Of a DNA stretch of 64,000 nucleotides, positions 26,018 through 34,561 are shown one piece after another. The DNA is taken from assembly GCA_965247385.1 (NCBI GenBank), contig CBDFHG010000007.1, positions 1,364,001-1,428,000 of the forward strand. Direction: 5' to 3'. Position numbers and translations under genes: made by a program. Source of the stretch: Thermohalobaculum sp965247385. Lineage in GTDB: Bacteria; Pseudomonadota; Alphaproteobacteria; Rhodobacterales; Rhodobacteraceae. How positions within the stretch are numbered: position 1 is the stretch's first letter; each line of letters starts with the position of its first letter. Under the pieces are notes generated by a model. The model was not told the origin of the DNA and ran no database searches. It saw only the letters and a list, made by a program, of their open reading frames with translations.

Positions 26018-27439
26018 ATGCTCAAATCGCAGAAAAACTTCGTTGGCTCGCAGTTGCGCCAACTTCGGCGCGAGCACGGCCAGACCCAGGCCGAGATGGC
26101 CCGGGCGCTGAGCTTCAGCCCGGCCTATATCAACCTGCTGGAGAACAACCAGCGCAGCCTTTCGGTGCAGTTGCTGCTACGGTTCTCCGAGGCCTACGGC
26201 GTCGACTGGCGGGACCTCCTGAAGGGCGACGGCCCGACCGCCCTGGCCGACCTGAGGAACGCATTGCAGGATCCGGTCTTCGCCGCCTCGAAACCCGACC
26301 TGGAGGAGTTGCGCGCGGCGCTGGATCATTGCCCCAACCTGGTCCGCAGCTTGCTGGCGCTTCACAAGAACCACCGCGCCATGACCGACCGTCTGCTGTC
26401 GCTGACCGAGGGCGATACTGACGCCGCGCAGCGTTTCATGGGCGCCACCCCGGAGACCGTGGTGCATGACCTGTTCCGTGCCCACCACAACCATTTCGAC
26501 GCGCTGGAGCGCGCCGCCGAGGCGTTTCGCGACGGCGAGGAAATCGAGACCGGCGAATTCTACGGCTGGCTCAAGCGCCGTCTTGGCCAGCGCCTGGGCA
26601 TCACCGTCGAGCCGATGGCGGTCAACGCCATACCCAACGCGCTACGTTACTACGACGAGCGCGAGCGGAAGATCATGCTTTCGGACGGATTCGACTATCC
26701 CAACAAGGTGTTCCAGCTCACCCATGTCGCCGGGTTGCTGGAGCATCGCGAGACCATCGACAGGCTGATCTCGCAGCCCAGCATCACCGGAACGCGGGAG
26801 GAGGCGCGCTGCCGGGTCGAGCTGGCAAACTATTTTGCCGCCGCCGTGCTGATGCCTTACCAGCCGTTCTTGAGGGAAGCAGAGGAAACCCGCTACGACA
26901 TTGACCATCTGGCGGCGCGCTTCGGGGTTTCGTTCGAGCAGGTTTGCCACCGGCTGACCACCCTGCAACGCGACGGGGCGAAAGGGATTCCGCTGTTCTT
27001 CCTGCGCATCGACAAGGCGGGCAACGTGACCAAGCGGTTCAACGCCACATCGTTTCACCTGGCGCAGTATGGCGGCGCATGCCCGCGCTGGGACATCCAT
27101 GTCTCGTTCCGCACACCGGGTCGGATCATCCCGCAATTCGTCGAATTGCCGGACGGATCGCGGTATTTCACCGTAAACCGCACAGTCGACCGCCCGGTGC
27201 TGGGCCGCCACAGCCAGGACAACCGCCTCGCAGTGACGCTGGGCTGTTCCATCGAGCATGCCAGCAAGATGGTCTATGCCGAACCGTTCCAGATCGGCAA
27301 TCCCGACCTGATCACACCGATCGGCATCAACTGCCGCCTGTGCCCCCGCCAGCACTGCTCGCAGCGGGCACACCAGCCGGTGCATCTGGAACTGCCGATC
27401 GACGAGCACCGCCGGGGGGAGACGCGGTTCGAGAGTTAG
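26018..27439 (+). CDS. ScfR/RamB-type short-chain fatty acyl regulator (XRE + IrrE-like + DUF2083)
   Basis: A 473-residue transcription regulator. An XRE helix-turn-helix spans residues 5-60 (LRREHGQTQAEMARALSFSP, then YINLLENNQRSLS). An ImmA/IrrE-like middle domain lies around 210-320 (VFQLTHVAGLLEHRETIDRL, ELANYFAAAVLMPYQPFL). A C-terminal domain carries the Cys motif CRLCPRQHCSQRAHQP. The HEXXH zinc site of true IrrE peptidases is replaced by THVAGL, so it should not be a protease. Known relatives sense CoA thioesters and control the glyoxylate bypass and propionate use. The upstream palindrome cluster suggests autoregulation. Confidence 0.88.
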   Translation: MLKSQKNFVGSQLRQLRREHGQTQAEMARALSFSPAYINLLENNQRSLSVQLLLRFSEAYGVDWRDLLKGDGPTALADLRNALQDPVFAASKPDLEELRAALDHCPNLVRSLLALHKNHRAMTDRLLSLTEGDTDAAQRFMGATPETVVHDLFRAHHNHFDALERAAEAFRDGEEIETGEFYGWLKRRLGQRLGITVEPMAVNAIPNALRYYDERERKIMLSDGFDYPNKVFQLTHVAGLLEHRETIDRLISQPSITGTREEARCRVELANYFAAAVLMPYQPFLREAEETRYDIDHLAARFGVSFEQVCHRLTTLQRDGAKGIPLFFLRIDKAGNVTKRFNATSFHLAQYGGACPRWDIHVSFRTPGRIIPQFVELPDGSRYFTVNRTVDRPVLGRHSQDNRLAVTLGCSIEHASKMVYAEPFQIGNPDLITPIGINCRLCPRQHCSQRAHQPVHLELPIDEHRRGETRFES

Positions 27440-27647
27440 AGCACGAGAGCCGCATGGCAGGTTATCGCTTTTTGTGGACGAACCCCACGCTACGAAACGG
27501 ATTTTTTGGAAAAATGTTCAAATTAAGGCAAAATGGGGCAATTCACAGAAAATTGATCGCACCGGCCATGGCCCCGCGGACGATGGCGGCAGCGGGGCCT
27601 GCAAGCCCCGGAGAAAGGCCGGCAAGGGGGAACCACGCGCGCTGAAC

Positions 27648-28409
27648 TCAGAAATGACTCACATGCCCGCCGTCCACGACAAGCACGTGACCGGTGACAA
27701 ACGACGCTTCCCCGGAGGCCAGGAACACCGCCGCGCCGCCGATCTCGTCGGCCCGGCCCCAGCGGCCAAGCGAGGTGCGGCCCGCCAGCCAGGCGACGAT
27801 TTCGGGGTCGGCCGCCATCCCGGTGTTCGCCTCGGTGGCGAAGAAGCCCGGCGCGATGGCGTTGACGGTGACGTTGTGGGGCCCGAGTTCCGCCGCCAAC
27901 GCGCGGGTCAGGCCGATCAGCCCGGCCTTTGAGGCGGTGTAGGCTGCATCGCCGCCGCGCGCGATGGGTCCGGCGATCGAAGCTATATTGATGATCCGGC
28001 CCCGGCCTTGGGCAATCATCATCGGCGCCACCAGCCGACTGACTTCGAAGGGGGCGAAGAGGTTGGTGCCGGTGACCCGCTCCAGATCGCCGGGGGCGAA
28101 GTCGGGCAGGTCCTTGCGCGCGCGTGCGCCAGCATTGTTGACCAGGATATCCAGCCGCCCGTGACCCGCCGCGATGCCGGCGACCAGCGCCGCGCGCGCC
28201 GCCGTCTCGGTGATGTCGGCGGGCAGGGCGTGGGCAACGCCGCCATCCGCCCGGATCACTTGCGCCGCCGCCTCGAGCGCCACGGGATCGCGCCCGTTCA
28301 GCAACACCGATGCACCCTGCCCCGCCAGCGCAGAGGCAATGGTCCGGCCAAGCCCGCGCGCGGCACCCGTCACCAGCGCCACCTGTCCCGTCAGATCAAA
28401 CATGCTCAT
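27648..28409 (-). CDS. Short-chain dehydrogenase/reductase, gluconate 5-dehydrogenase-like
   Basis: A classical SDR of 253 residues. The NAD(P) motif is TGAARGLG near residue 15, the structural motif is NNAGARA near 90, and the catalytic residues are Ser in NIASIAG and Tyr-Lys in AYTASKAGL. The C terminus SFVTGHVLVVDGGHVSHF is typical. Resemblance to gluconate 5-dehydrogenases is suggestive only. It stands alone on the minus strand after ScfR; a weak GGGGC/GCCCC hairpin at 27593-27610 lies between the convergent genes. Confidence 0.9.
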   Translation of the reverse strand: MSMFDLTGQVALVTGAARGLGRTIASALAGQGASVLLNGRDPVALEAAAQVIRADGGVAHALPADITETAARAALVAGIAAGHGRLDILVNNAGARARKDLPDFAPGDLERVTGTNLFAPFEVSRLVAPMMIAQGRGRIINIASIAGPIARGGDAAYTASKAGLIGLTRALAAELGPHNVTVNAIAPGFFATEANTGMAADPEIVAWLAGRTSLGRWGRADEIGGAAVFLASGEASFVTGHVLVVDGGHVSHF

Positions 28410-28513
28410 CCCGGCCCCTGGAAATTCCGCCGTCGATTTGATCCGAAACTGGACGGGGTTGCAAACTTCGTTGAATGAAGGGTGGGACCAGTCAACAATT
28501 TTGGGAGGATGGC

Positions 28514-29293
28514 ATGGATCTGGGCATCAAGGGACGAAAGGCGATCGTCTGTGCGGCATCGAAGGGGCTGGGGCGCGGCGTCGCCGAGGCGCTGGCGGCG
28601 GAAGGGGTGGATCTGGTGATCTGCGCCCGCACCAAGGACGCCATCGAGAAGACGGCGGCCGAGATCGCGGCCGAGTACGGCGTCAGCGTCACCCCCATCG
28701 CCTGTGACATCACCACCGAGGAAGGCCGCGCGGCGGTGCTGGCCGCCTGCCCGGAACCTGATATCCTGGTCAACAACGCCGGTGGCCCGCCGCCGGGCGA
28801 TTTCCGCGACTTCACTTCCGACGACTGGCGCAAGGCGGTCGAGGGCAACATGATCACCCCGATCGCGCTGATCCATGCCACCGTCTACGGCATGATGGAG
28901 CGCGGCTTCGGGCGCATCGTCAACATCACCTCGGCCTCGGTGAAGGCGCCGATTCCGATACTGGAGCTGTCCAACGGTGCCCGGGCCGGGTTGACCGGGG
29001 CGGTCGCCTCGCTGGCGCGCAAGGTGGCAGGCAAGAATATCGTCATCAACAACCTGCTGCCGGGGCCGTTCGACACCGACCGGCTGCGCAACACCACCCG
29101 TGGCGCGGCCGAGAAAACCGGCCGCCCGATCGAGGAAATCCGGGCCGAACGCGCGGCCCGGAACCCGACCGGTCGCTTCGGAACCACGCAGGAATTCGGC
29201 GCCGCAGCCGCCTTTCTCTGCTCGCAGCATGCGGGCTATATCACCGGGCAGAACCTGGTGATGGATGGTGGGGCGAACAACACGACGATGTGA
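28514..29293 (+). CDS. Divergent SDR lacking the Tyr-X3-Lys motif
   Basis: A 259-residue SDR-fold protein. The cofactor motif CAASKGLGRG and NNAGGPPPG are present and the Ser is in NITSASVKAPIP. Where the Tyr and Lys should be, the sequence reads ELSNGARAGLTG, so the canonical acid-base pair is absent. Proteins with this SNXARA signature form a recognised subgroup often named 3-oxoacyl-ACP reductase, but their chemistry is uncertain. The ATG at 28514 follows GGGAGG. A strong hairpin at 29297-29319 follows the stop. The gene next to it is a separate SDR split by insertions. Confidence 0.88.
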   Translation: MDLGIKGRKAIVCAASKGLGRGVAEALAAEGVDLVICARTKDAIEKTAAEIAAEYGVSVTPIACDITTEEGRAAVLAACPEPDILVNNAGGPPPGDFRDFTSDDWRKAVEGNMITPIALIHATVYGMMERGFGRIVNITSASVKAPIPILELSNGARAGLTGAVASLARKVAGKNIVINNLLPGPFDTDRLRNTTRGAAEKTGRPIEEIRAERAARNPTGRFGTTQEFGAAAAFLCSQHAGYITGQNLVMDGGANNTTM

Positions 29294-29296
29294 GGC

Positions 29297-29319
29297 GGAG
29301 TCTCGCAGAGCGAGACTCC
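29297..29319 (+). terminator. Hairpin after the SDR gene
   Basis: A perfect 10-bp stem GGAGTCTCGC / GCGAGACTCC with a 3-base loop begins 4 bases after the stop codon at 29293. There is no T-run, but position and stability fit a transcription terminator. Confidence 0.65.
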
Positions 29320-29370
29320 CGTATCAAGAACCGGATGCCCGTGTCAGGCGCGGGCATGACATGCGGGGTG

Positions 29371-29767
29371 TCAACCCGCCTTGGTATGACAACATTCGTC
29401 AAATCCCGAATGGAACTCCGCCAGCCAGGGAAAGGCAATCCCGGTCACATAGGCGGATTGAGGCCCCGCGAGACAGGCAACAGCATCAGCGACATCGCCC
29501 GGCTCGCCCGCGTGTCGCAGGGCGACATTTGCATATCTTCGCGCCATCATTTCGAAAACCGGCACGTTGTTCTCTTCGGCCAGTCTTTCGTTCGCGGCAG
29601 CATGCATATCGGTCATGATGTAGCCGGGGCAAACGGCGTTGCATCGAATTCGGTCGATACCGAATTCTGCCGCGACCGTTTTTGTCATACCTATCAAACC
29701 GTGTTTCATAGCAGTGTAAGCACCGAAGCCAGCTTCTGCACCTAAGCTGCCGGTCGAACCAATATTG
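29371..29767 (-). pseudogene. Split SDR gene, 3' part
   Basis: Minus-strand frame NIGSTGSLGAEAGFGAYTAM, then KHGLIGMTKTVAAEFGIDRI and VCPGYIMTDMHAAANERLAE, to a stop near 29371. It carries the catalytic Ser and the Tyr-Lys pair (YTAMK) of an SDR and abuts the IS1595-type element at 29768. The 8-bp duplication CAATATTG (29760-29767) is repeated at 34502-34509. Joined to the pieces at 34510-34561 and 34735-35137 it forms one SDR gene. Confidence 0.85.
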
Positions 29768-29990
29768 GGGAATTATATACGTGTTTACCCAAGGGCGTGA
29801 ATCTTCTGGGGAAAAAGAGCAGTTTACCGAAAACAAAGATCACAGCCAATAGAGCACTGCCGAGGCCCCCAAGCGCCCAGACTTTTACGTTAGCAACATC
29901 AGCCTTTGTGGCAAAATGTTTCACCGCTTCTTCCAGCGTTGCGATGCGTTCACAAGTGTTGATGTGAGCATCAAGTTGGTGGGCACCCAT
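29742..29990 (-). CDS. Small single-span membrane protein next to the Panacea gene (candidate toxin)
   Basis: An 82-residue protein. Residues 1-38 form a charged helix (MGAHQLDAHINTCERIATLE, then EAVKHFATKADVANVKV), and 39-60 a membrane span (WALGGLGSALLAVIFVFGKLLFF cut to about 20 residues). The last 25 codons run through the transposon end into the split SDR, so the true C terminus is probably altered. An upstream extension rich in Arg, Pro and Thr is open but lacks an ATG. It lies 58 bases downstream of the Panacea gene on the same strand. Panacea antitoxins are known to neutralise small membrane toxins, so this is a candidate toxin. That role is inference. Confidence 0.55.
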   Translation of the reverse strand: MGAHQLDAHINTCERIATLEEAVKHFATKADVANVKVWALGGLGSALLAVIFVFGKLLFFPRRFTPLGKHVYNSPILVRPAA

Positions 29991-30048
29991 AGCTCGGGTT
30001 TCAGCCGCATTGCCTTCAGTAGTCGGGGGTTTTCTGGGCGAACTTCCG

Positions 30049-30446
30049 TCACGCTGACGCTTTCGCTCGCTTTTTGTAGTACTTTTGGATCAACTCGTTA
30101 GGGATAATTGTCCCGATGCCATATTTGCGCTGAACAATATCCCACGGAGTCCCCGGTTGGTGCGTAATGTTAGATAGCTGCATGGCTGTATATTCGCTGT
30201 AGGCATCGGCTACATCCCCAATCAACTTGCGTTGTTCGTTTGTAAATTTGTCTGAACGGTCAATGGGCACTGTAGAGATCAGATTACCGCCAAACGCCTT
30301 GTAGCGATGATAGATGCTTGGCACGACTGGACCGTAAATCCACGCCTCCACAGGCTCATTAATCAGGGAACTGCCATGAATCCCCAGCATCCAACCGTGG
30401 CTGATATAGGTGAGTTTCAACACATGCATTGGTGTTGATTCGATTT
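30049..30446 (-). pseudogene. Panacea-domain (DUF4065) protein, 3' part, split by IS256
   Basis: Reads ESTPMHVLKLTYISHGWMLG, then EPVEAWIYGPVVPSIYHRYK, and ends YYKKRAKASA at 30049. The LKLTYISHGW and EAWIYGPVVPS blocks are hallmarks of the Panacea (SocA/GepA-like) domain, a promiscuous antitoxin domain. The N terminus MTIAEQGQSSRNVAEQLLWL lies on the other side of the IS256 copy at 31848-31920. Joining the parts with one copy of the flanking CGATTT gives an in-frame 154-residue protein. The gene precedes the small membrane protein gene. Confidence 0.85.
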
Positions 30447-31847
30447 GAGCTATGGCTGATTTTGGGTGACGCGGCCTGATCAGGCGGCGCTGGTTTCGAT
30501 GGTGTCAATGACGGCGACACCATCAGTGAACTTGATGCCTTCGATGACCTTCGGCAACTGATTTCTCCCGTTCAACCTCCGCCGGGTCTTTGAAGCCGCC
30601 TGGACGAGATTGAACACCATCAGCTTCACCGTCTTCTGCGACAGCGCGCCCTTGGTGCGTACGGTCCGGTGCCTGACGGTGGCGAAGACGCTCTCGACCG
30701 GGTTGGAGGTGCGCAGATGGTCCCAGTGTTCGGCCGGGAAATCGTAGAAGGCCAACAGCGCATCGACATCCTTCGTCAGGCATGTCGCCGCCGGGGCGTA
30801 CTTGACCCGGTACTTTTCCCTGAACGTCTCGAGCGCGGCCACGGCGTCGGCCCGGGTCTCGGCGTGGTGGATGTTCTGGAGATCCACCTTCACCGCCGGC
30901 GCCATCGAGTTGGGGAACTTGTTGAGCACGTTGGAGATCTTGTGGACCCAGCAACGCTGATGGCGGGTGCCGGGGAAGGCCTCGTCGAGAGCCTTCCAGA
31001 ACCCCATGGCGCCGTCACCGACCGCGATCTCGGGCGCCATGGCCAGCCCGCGCGCCTTGATGTCGACCAGCAACTCGCGCCAGCTCTGCGCACTCTCGCG
31101 GATGCCGACCTGGAATCCGAGCAGCTCCTTCTTGCCCTCGGGTGTCGCGCCGATGATGACCAGGATGCACTCGGCCTCGGGTTCCATTCGTGCCTGGAGG
31201 TAGACGCCGTCGGCCCAGATGTAGACGTAACGCCGGGCCGAGAGATCGCGGTGCTGCCAGGCATCATACTCCTTCTCCCAACCCGCAGTCAGCCTGGAGA
31301 CCACGCCCGGCGACAGGTTCGGCGCATCGGGCCCCAGGATCGCGCCCAGCGCCTCCTGGAAGTCGCCGGTGGAGATACCACGCAGGTAGAGAATGGGCAG
31401 CAGCACATCGAGGCTCTTCGTGCGTCGCGCCCATTTCGGCAGGATGTTCGACGTGAAGCGCACCTTCCCGGCCTCGGCAACGTTCGGGTGCCGGTCCCGG
31501 ACCTTGGCCCGGCGGACGTCGATCGCGCCGATCCCGGTCTGTATCGACCGCTCCGGCCCGTAACCATGCCTGACGATCCTCCTGGCGGCCATCGGGCAGC
31601 AGGTCATCCGCGAAGCTGGCAACGAACGCGTCTGCCTCGGCCCTCAGCGCCTCGGCCAGCATGCGCCGAGCGCCCTCACGAGCAATCTCAGTCAGCGGGT
31701 CTTCGACAGAATCTGCGTGACGAAGCGCGATAACGGTCGTATCTTCCTTCATGGCGTATCGCTCCTTTCCTGGAGGTTCTGGCAGGCTCAGCACCCGCCT
31801 CGATACGCCGCCTTCTCAGGCGCCGTCACCCAAATTCGTGCATAGCT
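30447..31847 (-). mobile_element. IS256-family insertion sequence
   Basis: Ends GAGCTATGG...TTTTGGGTGACG (30447 on) and the matching complement GTCACCCAAATTCGTGCATAG near 31824-31847 are imperfect inverted repeats. CGATTT occurs directly outside both ends (30441-30446 and 31848-31853), shorter than the 8-9 bp usual for the family. A C-terminal fragment of a related copy lies at 10556-10800. Confidence 0.82.
30480..31752 (-). pseudogene. IS256-family transposase, frameshifted
   Basis: The N terminus (MKEDTTVIALRHADSVEDPL from 31752) and the catalytic part (ending at 30480) lie in different frames. The shift falls near 31600, where ADDLLPDGR must join RIVRHGYGPERSIQTGIG. The DDE residues are in YIWADGVYLQ, EIAVGDGAMGFW and TSNPVESVFATVRHRT. 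The Mutator-type signature CWVHKISNVLNKFPNS is intact. One frameshift inactivates it unless a host supplies the enzyme in trans. Confidence 0.88.
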
Positions 31848-31920
31848 CGATTTCTCGACGTAACCACAGAAGTTGCTCTGCTACATTTCTGGAAGATTGA
31901 CCCTGCTCTGCGATTGTCAT
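31848..31920 (-). pseudogene. Panacea-domain gene, 5' part
   Basis: An ATG at 31920 preceded by GGAG opens the frame MTIAEQGQSSRNVAEQLLWL RREI, which runs into the IS256 end and resumes at 30440 with ESTPMHV. The 5' region is divergent from the transposase gene, and the two share 83 bases of regulatory DNA. Confidence 0.8.
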
Positions 31921-31950
31921 GACTGATCACTCCTCTCCGAAAATCAGTGA

Positions 31951-31979
31951 TTGACAACACCTCCTGTTGTGGGTAATCT
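31951..31979 (+). promoter_or_regulatory. Sigma70-type promoter with an embedded inverted repeat
   Basis: TTGACA (31951-31956), a 17-base spacer and TAATCT (31974-31979) point toward the transposase gene. The spacer region holds ACAACA-CCTCC-TGTTGT, a 6-5-6 inverted repeat that would place a repressor over the promoter. On the other strand the same stretch lies 30 bases before the Panacea start, so one site could control both. Confidence 0.6.
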
Positions 31980-32003
31980 GTTCCCACAAAGGGAGGTTGA
32001 GAA

Positions 32004-32939
32004 ATAGCCTACGCTGCACCCGGAAAACACTACCGCAAAGGGCTAACTCTTGTCCAGCTTGTCAAAATGTTTCCAGATGATGCGACAGCCGAGCGTTGGT
32101 TTGTCGAAACGCGCTGGCCTGACGGTGTGGACTGCCCGTGCTGTGGTTCCCTGAACGTCCAGGAACGCCAGACTCGTAAGCCGCAGCCCTACCGTTGCCG
32201 GGACTGCCGCAAGGATTTCTCGGTCAAGCTCGGTACGCTCATGGAAGGTTCAAAGCTCGGGTTTCAGATTTGGGCGATGGCGATCTACCTGATGAGGACG
32301 GGGATCAAAGGCACTTCCAGCATGAAACTCCAACGCGACCTAGGGGTTACTCAGAAGACGGCATGGCATTTGGCCCATCGCATCCGGGAGAGTTGGAGCG
32401 ACCCAGACGTACCATTTTCCGGCCCGGTCGAAGTCGATGAGACTTATATCGGCGGCAAGGAGAAGAACAAACACGCTGACAAGAAGCTCCGCGCTGGCAG
32501 GGGTGGTGTTGGCAAGTCGATAGTTATCGGAGCCAAGGACCGCGAAACCAACCGCGTGAATGCCGCCGTGACAAGCGGGACGGACGCCAGGACGCTTCAG
32601 GAGTTTGTCGGCGATCACGCTGCCGAGGGGGCGACAGTCTACACAGACGATCACGGCGGGTATCGGGGGATGGCGTTCGAGCATGAGACCGTCAAGCACA
32701 GTGTCGGCGAGTATGTGAACGGCATGGCCCACACCAACGGGATCGAATCCTTCTGGTCGATGCTCAAGCGGGGCTATCACGGAACCTACCACCACATGAG
32801 CGAAAAGCACCTCAATCGCTATGTCGGTGAGTTCGCGGGCCGACATAATGATCGCCCAGCCGACACCATTGATCAGATGAGGGCTACGATGCAGGGTATG
32901 GATGGGAAGCGACTGCGGTATGCGGACCTGATCCAGTGA
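32004..32939 (+). CDS. IS1595-family (ISXO2-like) transposase with an ATA start
   Basis: A transposase of 311 residues if read from 32004, 290 from the ATG at 32067. The family N terminus (MAxxAPGKHxRxGLTLVQL) is visible as AYAAPGKHYRKGLTLVQLVK, but its first codon is ATA, 7 bases after GGGAGG; the original ATG seems mutated. A zinc ribbon CPCCGSLNV with YRCRDCRKDF follows. The DDE/N-type core has VEVDETYIGGKEKN, VYTDDHGGYRG and TNGIESFWSMLKRGYHGTYH. The rest is intact. It overlaps the methyltransferase start (GTGA). Residual activity may depend on weak ATA or internal ATG initiation. Confidence 0.88.
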   Translation: MAYAAPGKHYRKGLTLVQLVKMFPDDATAERWFVETRWPDGVDCPCCGSLNVQERQTRKPQPYRCRDCRKDFSVKLGTLMEGSKLGFQIWAMAIYLMRTGIKGTSSMKLQRDLGVTQKTAWHLAHRIRESWSDPDVPFSGPVEVDETYIGGKEKNKHADKKLRAGRGGVGKSIVIGAKDRETNRVNAAVTSGTDARTLQEFVGDHAAEGATVYTDDHGGYRGMAFEHETVKHSVGEYVNGMAHTNGIESFWSMLKRGYHGTYHHMSEKHLNRYVGEFAGRHNDRPADTIDQMRATMQGMDGKRLRYADLIQ

Positions 32940-34299
32940 TAGGGCCGAACTGGGCAAACCGCACCCTTTGGACGGGCGATAACCTGGACATCATGCGCGG
33001 CATGAACAGCGCCACAGTTGACCTGATCTACCTCGCCCGCCGTTCAATTCCAACCGTAACTACAGCGCCCCTATCGGCTCCGAGGCAGCGGGCGCGGCGT
33101 TCAAGGATACATGGACGCTCGATGATGTAGATGAAGCATGGCACGGCGAAGTGGCCGATAGGGAACCCACACTGTACGCCATTATCGACGCAGCTGGCCT
33201 GTCCCACAGCAAGGGCATGAAATCCTATCTGATCATGATGGCCGTGCGCCTGATGGAAATGAAGCGGCTGTTGAAAGACACCGGCTCGATTTACCTGCAC
33301 TGCGATGACGTGGCCAGCCATTACATCAAAACGCTCATGGACGCGATCTTTGGAAGTTCGTTCTTTCAGAATGAAGTTATATGGCGGCGATATGGCTCAC
33401 ATAATGATGCGAAAAAATACGGCCGCGTGTGTGATCGGATACTATACTACAAATCGACCGGAAAGAACACTTGGAACGGCGCATGGCGCGATCATGACCC
33501 GGATTACATAGAGAAATCTTACCGACATTCCGATGAAAGAGGTGTCTTTAGGACGGGTCCTTTGCACACTGGTGGGTTGTCAGGTGGCGGTTATGAGTTT
33601 CGCGGGTTTAATCGCACTTGGCGCTACTCCCAAGAGCGTATGAAAGAACTCGATGATGATGGACGAATTAGACAAGGCCGCGATGGAGCGGGCGTTCCAG
33701 AGAGAAAAATATACCTGACTGAAAGCAAAGGCCGCACAGTCCCCGATATATGGGACGATATATCAGCTTTGACGGGGAAGAATGCCGAGCGTCTAGGCTA
33801 CCCGACCCAGAAGCCTCTTGCCTTGCTAGAGCGGATCATCAAAGCCAGTTCAAACAATGGCGACGTGATCCTCGACCCGTTCTGTGGTTGTGCCACGGCT
33901 TGCGTAGCCTCTGAACAACTGCGACGAAACTGGGTCGGTATTGATCTATCGCCACTGGCGGCCACGCTGGTCAATTCGCGCTTACAGAAGGATATGGGCT
34001 TGTTCTTCGAGATTCACCACAGAACGGACATCCCGCATCGGACAGATCAAGGTGATTTACCTAATTACAGGACGCATAAACATACTCTTTATGGCAAACA
34101 GGAAGGCATATGTGCAGGGTGTGAAATCATGTTCCCGTTCCGCAACTTCACGATTGATCATATCGTGCCGCAATCAAAGGGCGGGAGCGACCACATGGAC
34201 AATCTGCAACTGCTATGCGCCGCGTGCAATTCCATGAAGGGTGCGCGGTCACAAGCAGAATTTATCGCAAAGCTGAAAGCGGAGGGATTGAGGCAATGA
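32936..34299 (+). pseudogene. Site-specific DNA methyltransferase fused to HNH nuclease domain, frameshifted at DPPF
   Basis: A GTG at 32936 opens IGPNWANRTLWTGDNLDIMR, then SATVDLIYL, after which the family DPPF catalytic motif is lost by a one-base deletion near 33034. The shifted frame resumes with FNSNRNYSAPIGSEAAGAAF and continues to 34299. SAM-binding motif I is ILDPFCGCATACVASEQL near residue 330, after the catalytic motif, so it is a beta-type amino methyltransferase. The last 75 residues form an HNH domain: CAGCEIMFPFRNFTIDHIVP with NLQLLCAACN. Without restoration of DPPF the methylase should be inactive, while the HNH part could only be made from an internal start. Confidence 0.85.
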
Positions 34300-34469
34300 G
34301 CGAAGACAACAAGAAATCCGCGCCACGCGGTCGGCCCGTCAAGAACACAATGCCCGAACCTATTCCTGACACGGCAGAGAACATCGCACGGGCGATCATG
34401 CGGCGGTCGCCAAAGAAGGATTGGGATTACATGAAAGCGGCGAAGGCGCAAAAAGCCGATCGGGCATAG
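34296..34469 (+). CDS. Small protein at the 3' end of the transposon
   Basis: A 57-residue basic protein MSEDNKKSAPRGRPVKNTMP ending DYMKAAKAQKADRA. Its ATG overlaps the methyltransferase stop (ATGA), so it is translated with it. PRGRPVK is an AT-hook-like basic motif, which suggests DNA contact. It has no recognised domain. Its stop lies in the right terminal repeat of the transposon. Confidence 0.6.
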   Translation: MSEDNKKSAPRGRPVKNTMPEPIPDTAENIARAIMRRSPKKDWDYMKAAKAQKADRA

Positions 34470-34509
34470 ATTCACGCCCTTGGGTAAACACGTATATACC
34501 CCAATATTG

Positions 34510-34561
34510 ATGATCGCGCGTCCACCGACTGCGCGCGTTTCGGGTATTGCAGCCTTTGAAA
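34510..34561 (-). pseudogene. Split SDR gene, middle piece
   Basis: The minus strand reads SKAAIPETRAVGGRAIINIG, which links MMLSK in the 5' part to NIGSTGSLG in the 3' part. It lies between the IS1595-type transposon and the MITE. Confidence 0.8.

Larger units (their letters stand above)
29768..34501. mobile_element. IS1595-type transposon with cargo genes, 4.7 kb
   Basis: Terminal inverted repeats begin GGGAATTATATACGTGTTTA (left) and GGGTATATACGTGTTTACCC (right, complement). They agree over about 40 bases apart from a 3-base indel. An 8-bp duplication CAATATTG flanks it, as expected for IS1595. The cargo, left to right, is a small membrane protein, a Panacea-domain gene (both minus), the ISXO2-like transposase, a methyltransferase-HNH fusion and a 57-residue protein (all plus). 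An IS256 copy is inserted in the Panacea gene. IS1595-superfamily elements with passenger genes are known; this cargo set is the notable point. Confidence 0.88.

Noticed and set aside
32936..34299. A complete restriction-modification system
   Set aside because: No separate restriction enzyme gene is adjacent, and the methyltransferase is frameshifted at its catalytic motif; the HNH part is a fused domain.
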